Shown piece by piece: positions 60,311 to 64,000 of a DNA stretch of 64,000 nucleotides. The DNA is from Hydractinia symbiolongicarpus (Eukaryota; Cnidaria; Hydrozoa; Anthoathecata; Hydractiniidae): positions 16,299,001 to 16,363,000 of the forward strand of contig NC_079875.1 of assembly GCF_029227915.1 (NCBI RefSeq). The letters are read 5' to 3'. Numbering within the stretch: the stretch's first letter is position 1; the number at the start of each line of letters is the position of its first letter. The position numbers were made by a program, and so were the translations under genes. Under the pieces are notes generated by a model. That model saw only the letters and a program-made list of their open reading frames with translations. It had not been told where the DNA came from and did not search any database.

Positions 60311-63300
60311 AAAACGTGTTTGCTGTGGTCAACTAGTCTATGTATAATTTTTGTTGATAGTAAAACAAGCGTTATTATTGTCTCTGCGTCACATTTGAGA
60401 AGGACACACAAGCTTACCAGTAATGACACACTCAGAACTTTATTTAAATAAACAGCTAATTGAGCAAACTTTACTTTAAATTGTCTGTTACCTTTCTCGT
60501 TACGTTTAATGATTTTAAAATGATCTTTAAGGCGCACAGTATGAAATATACTGGCCTTTTAAGGCTGAGCCTTAAGCAATGCAATGCATTGTTCGAAACA
60601 ATATTAAAAAAATATCATTGTATAATTTGACAGTGGCCTTACATTAAAAGATCACGTTAACTATCCACTGAAATCTGGATATGGAACCCTTTGAATACTC
60701 CGACAATATAAAAGATTTGCACCTCTCACAACTAAAAAGCTAGCTGAACGGTTAGTACTATCCTTGGAGGAAAGAATACGGAAGGAGAAACAACTTCATT
60801 TCTGTACGCTTTCAATGTATTGAATTTTCTATTGTTTTTAATTTCAAAAGAATCAGTGCATGAGGTGCTCCACCGAGTCTTTTTCGCAAAAAAATGATCA
60901 AATTCCATATTCTCATTTAATAGGGCCTAACTTTTTTCTATTGAAATCTGACTGTAACACGCTGCAGGCACGTGATATTTGTATGGAAAGTGTGCCTAAT
61001 ATAAGTTGGTAAACATTGCTGTTAAAACTTTAACATTTCGTTTAGAAATAAGCGTTTCACCATGATATTAACCTATTTTTGCAGGCTTATATGCCACTTT
61101 GATCATCTAAAACAATAGAGATAGATATGCACCGGACGAATGCCTACAAAATTTTTGCTGGATTAATGTTTATTCTAACTAAAGAAATAACTTCTTATAA
61201 CAGAACGTCGTTTTAAAACGAGATATAAACTTTTTTTTTTGTTTACAAAAGTGTCGAGCATGTGCTTCGTCGCTAATTATGTTAACATAAGAACAAAAGA
61301 AATTTTACCGATTTCAATATGGCTTCTTGTTTTGATAATATTATCATATTCATCATCAAATTATCTAATTGTTTTTATAACCAATCATAGTTACGAATTA
61401 TTATTTACGAATAATTTAGTCACACAACCGCCAAAATTTCAAATTAAGTTTCTATACAGACACCTACTAGAACCTCACGCAGTGTTTCAATAGAATTAAA
61501 AAAGAGTTGTTTCTCCTTCCGTATTCTTTCCCCCAAGTGCTATCCATATTAAATTATCGCAACGTTTTATTCGCCAGATGCCAATGTATTTAGCCCACCC
61601 TACACAATAAATCCAAAACACAGTCACTGGATATGGTCTTATAAAATATGCACGTTTAATTGACTTAACTACCCGGTATATTTTCAATTGATCTGGAAAA
61701 TCAGACAAGTAATTTACGATAATTTACAAAATCATCCTTAAAAGTGCAGTTATCAACTTTGATTTGTAACGAATCCTTATTTCTCAGACTTTATGTGACA
61801 TATGTGTCTCCTATCATGCAAGTAACACTAACATCTCACCTTACGTTAGTGCGCCATACTAACAAAAAACTTTTAATCTGAATCCAATAACTTTTTATGA
61901 ACAATATCGACCTGGGGAAGAAGAAGTAAAATAAAAGTATGAGTTAAGTTAATGCTATCCTCTTGCTCACACTTTACACTCCTGCAAGCCAGCTGAGAGG
62001 CAAAATTAACATAGCACAGCGGTTTTAAATTCTACCCCTTCCTATTTATTAAGAAAAAAGTGAATTAGCTACAGAGTTTAATTCAATTTCACTGGGCGAG
62101 TTGGCTGTCAAGCTATCAGCAAAATATCTTTAAAAGCACTTAATATTGCACTAACTATAAGGCGGCCGTTAAGACCAATCCATGTATCTGTAAAGAATAT
62201 TTTTCCCCGTTATTTATTTACGGATTTAGTGATAAAGCTCAATGCCGTCTACTTGCTTGTGCCATTTTATTGTAAAAATTAACGCATATATAAGCTTTTT
62301 ATTATCAGCAAAACATATCTATATCTATGTAACTATTTTTCAAGTTTCCTTTCGATGTGTGGTTATTATGAAAATCAAAGGTAACATGAGCTTTATTTTA
62401 AAGATATTTTGATTCCGCAAGTTAAAAACTGATTCATTTCGCCAAAGACAAATCTATCTTTATAAAATACCCTAACCCCTCTCAAGGAAACGTAAAATTG
62501 TACTGCTTGTTATATAAAAAGAAACTATCAACAACACAATCAATCTTATGGAAAACTTAAGAAGCATTTAGTTAAAAAACTCATCAAAACATATACTTAC
62601 ATAAAAATACCTGTACTCTTTTTTAACTCACTTTTTCTTTTGCTAATTCCATTAGCATAATAACTAAACTTAATGACAATGTTATGTTGTGGCTGCTATG
62701 TGAAAACACGTTAATATCATCAAAAGACTTTCCGCCGTTTTTTAAAGTAGAATGTGGTTGGCTTCGGAACAAAAGAAAAACACACAAACTTTTTTTAAAC
62801 TTAATTAACCAATAAAATTAACCAATACTGAGTACGTTCTTAGTATGTTTAATTTCTTTAGGCAAAATCTCAGAACAAAAAAAAGTAATAAAAAATAAGC
62901 GTATAACCATTATGAGTCGTAGGAATAACACCAAATATACTAAGGATTGGCAGAATCTACCCACCCTCCAGCCGATTGATTCACAATCACTCTTTTTTTA
63001 GTATGAATTTTGGTACCATTCTGCAAAGTGTGGACACGTTAGTTCACCTGGTTTTCCCCTTTTTGGATTTTACGCGAAATTTGGAAAAAAATGAATTCTC
63101 AGGAAATGTTTGGCCCGTTTATGCAAATTTTTTTTAAAACGAAAAAAATGTGTTAATTAACATCTATTTGGCTAACAGTAAAACAGCATGTTAAATTCGT
63201 TCTTGGATAAATGGAGAAATTGATGGATGTACATATAGCCTCATAAAAATCGATGGATATACCATGTCTATTATTTACAGGAGGGACCATAGCTTCGATT

Positions 63301-64000
63301 TTCTAGAGTATTAAATGCTCATTTTGACCTACACAGATCCACTTAGGGTCCGTGCACTACCAGAAAACTACTTGCATCATCGAACAGCGCAAACAGTGTG
63401 CCACCTTCCAAATTGGCTTGGGTCAACCCAGGGCTTTGTTAACATTCACTCGCCCACATTGGATCGCTGTCAACGGAAATCGAACGCTGGTCACAAACAC
63501 GAAAGTTATAAGCTACGGTGTACATCTCAATTCAATCCATGATTGTTTTGACAGCTAACCAGAACTTTCCTGTTTACATACCCTGCGGTTATACGTCAAA
63601 AACTCCTGCACAGGGTTGAAAAAATATTGGCAAAAATAATTACCAAATAGCATTGAAGGATGTAGATGCGCGATCAAAATAAGAAACATATTTTAAAAGA
63701 GAATAATTTGACGTTAGTGGAACATATAAAATTGTAAATCTTGAGGTTACTTGAGCTTGGTACAAACAAAGTCCCGGAAAGAAATATTGACAGTCTATGC
63801 GGTTCACTTGTTTTCACTTAAACTTCCTTAGTTGAGCATCTCTTGATAATGTAAAAATAATACTCCAATTGGAAACAAACATCTTAAAAATAAATCAATC
63901 AAAGTAGAACACAGACAAAATTGGGCCCTCTGTATATTCAATGAAAGGAAATGTTCTTGCTTTTCTTAGATATATTTTTTTCACCACAGAAAAGTCCGAA
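60311..64000. other. Intergenic, no gene seen
   Basis: AT-rich. Open frames are all under 110 codons, show no domains and overlap in several frames. No RNA gene or strong repeat recognised. Confidence 0.5.

Noticed and set aside
63315-63558. Two overlapping short frames near the right edge
   Set aside because: No domain similarity recognised and no consistent exon structure.

Overview
The window is animal nuclear DNA, AT-rich, with intron-rich genes and many young and decayed transposons. Three metazoan-type host genes are recognisable. They are the 3' end of an alpha-2-macroglobulin/thioester-protein (A2M/TEP) gene (+, about 2.5-6.7 kb), a complete EFL1 gene (ribosome-maturation GTPase; +, 24.4-37.5 kb) and a complete pappalysin (PAPP-A-like metalloprotease) gene (-, 51.8-40.7 kb). 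Gene content, short host exons and the repeat types suggest an early-branching or invertebrate metazoan, most likely a cnidarian (possibly hydrozoan). The taxon is an inference; nothing in the window fixes it.

Layout. 1-2.5 kb: left half of a THAP-transposase DNA transposon (copy 1) that ends about 20 bp before an A2M splice acceptor. 2.5-6.7 kb: last seven visible A2M exons, with an intronic MITE and a minisatellite. 6.7-15.3 kb: no host gene, but a Penelope-like GIY-YIG remnant, a tRNA-derived SINE, a non-LTR tail remnant and several inverted-repeat families. 15.3-23.3 kb: copy 2 of the same transposon, carrying the THAP/DDE transposase (+) and a YqaJ-type exonuclease with a SWIM finger (-). 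It looks like an ISL2EU-type element. It has been invaded by a 1,587-bp TIR element (itself holding a MITE) and by a 5'-truncated non-LTR retrotransposon that cuts off the exonuclease C terminus. Right of it is a broken reverse-transcriptase fragment. 24.4-37.5 kb: EFL1, 17 exons, about 1,116 aa. 37.5-40.7 kb: intergenic, with small MITEs and a Helitron-like element. 40.7-51.8 kb: pappalysin, about 11-12 exons, about 1,558 aa, tail-to-tail with EFL1. 51.8-64 kb: no gene recognised, one 183-bp tandem array, a hairpin MITE and a reverse-transcriptase remnant.

The host genes are not an obvious functional cluster: A2M/TEP is an extracellular protease trap or immune factor, EFL1 acts on cytoplasmic 60S subunits, and pappalysin is a secreted protease. 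The most unusual parts are the duplicated transposon whose two copies share flanking DNA outside the inverted repeats, its self-palindromic termini, the nested insertions with clean 9-bp target duplications, the CTCGTCCCC MITE family, and a one-base reading-frame break in an otherwise intact pappalysin.
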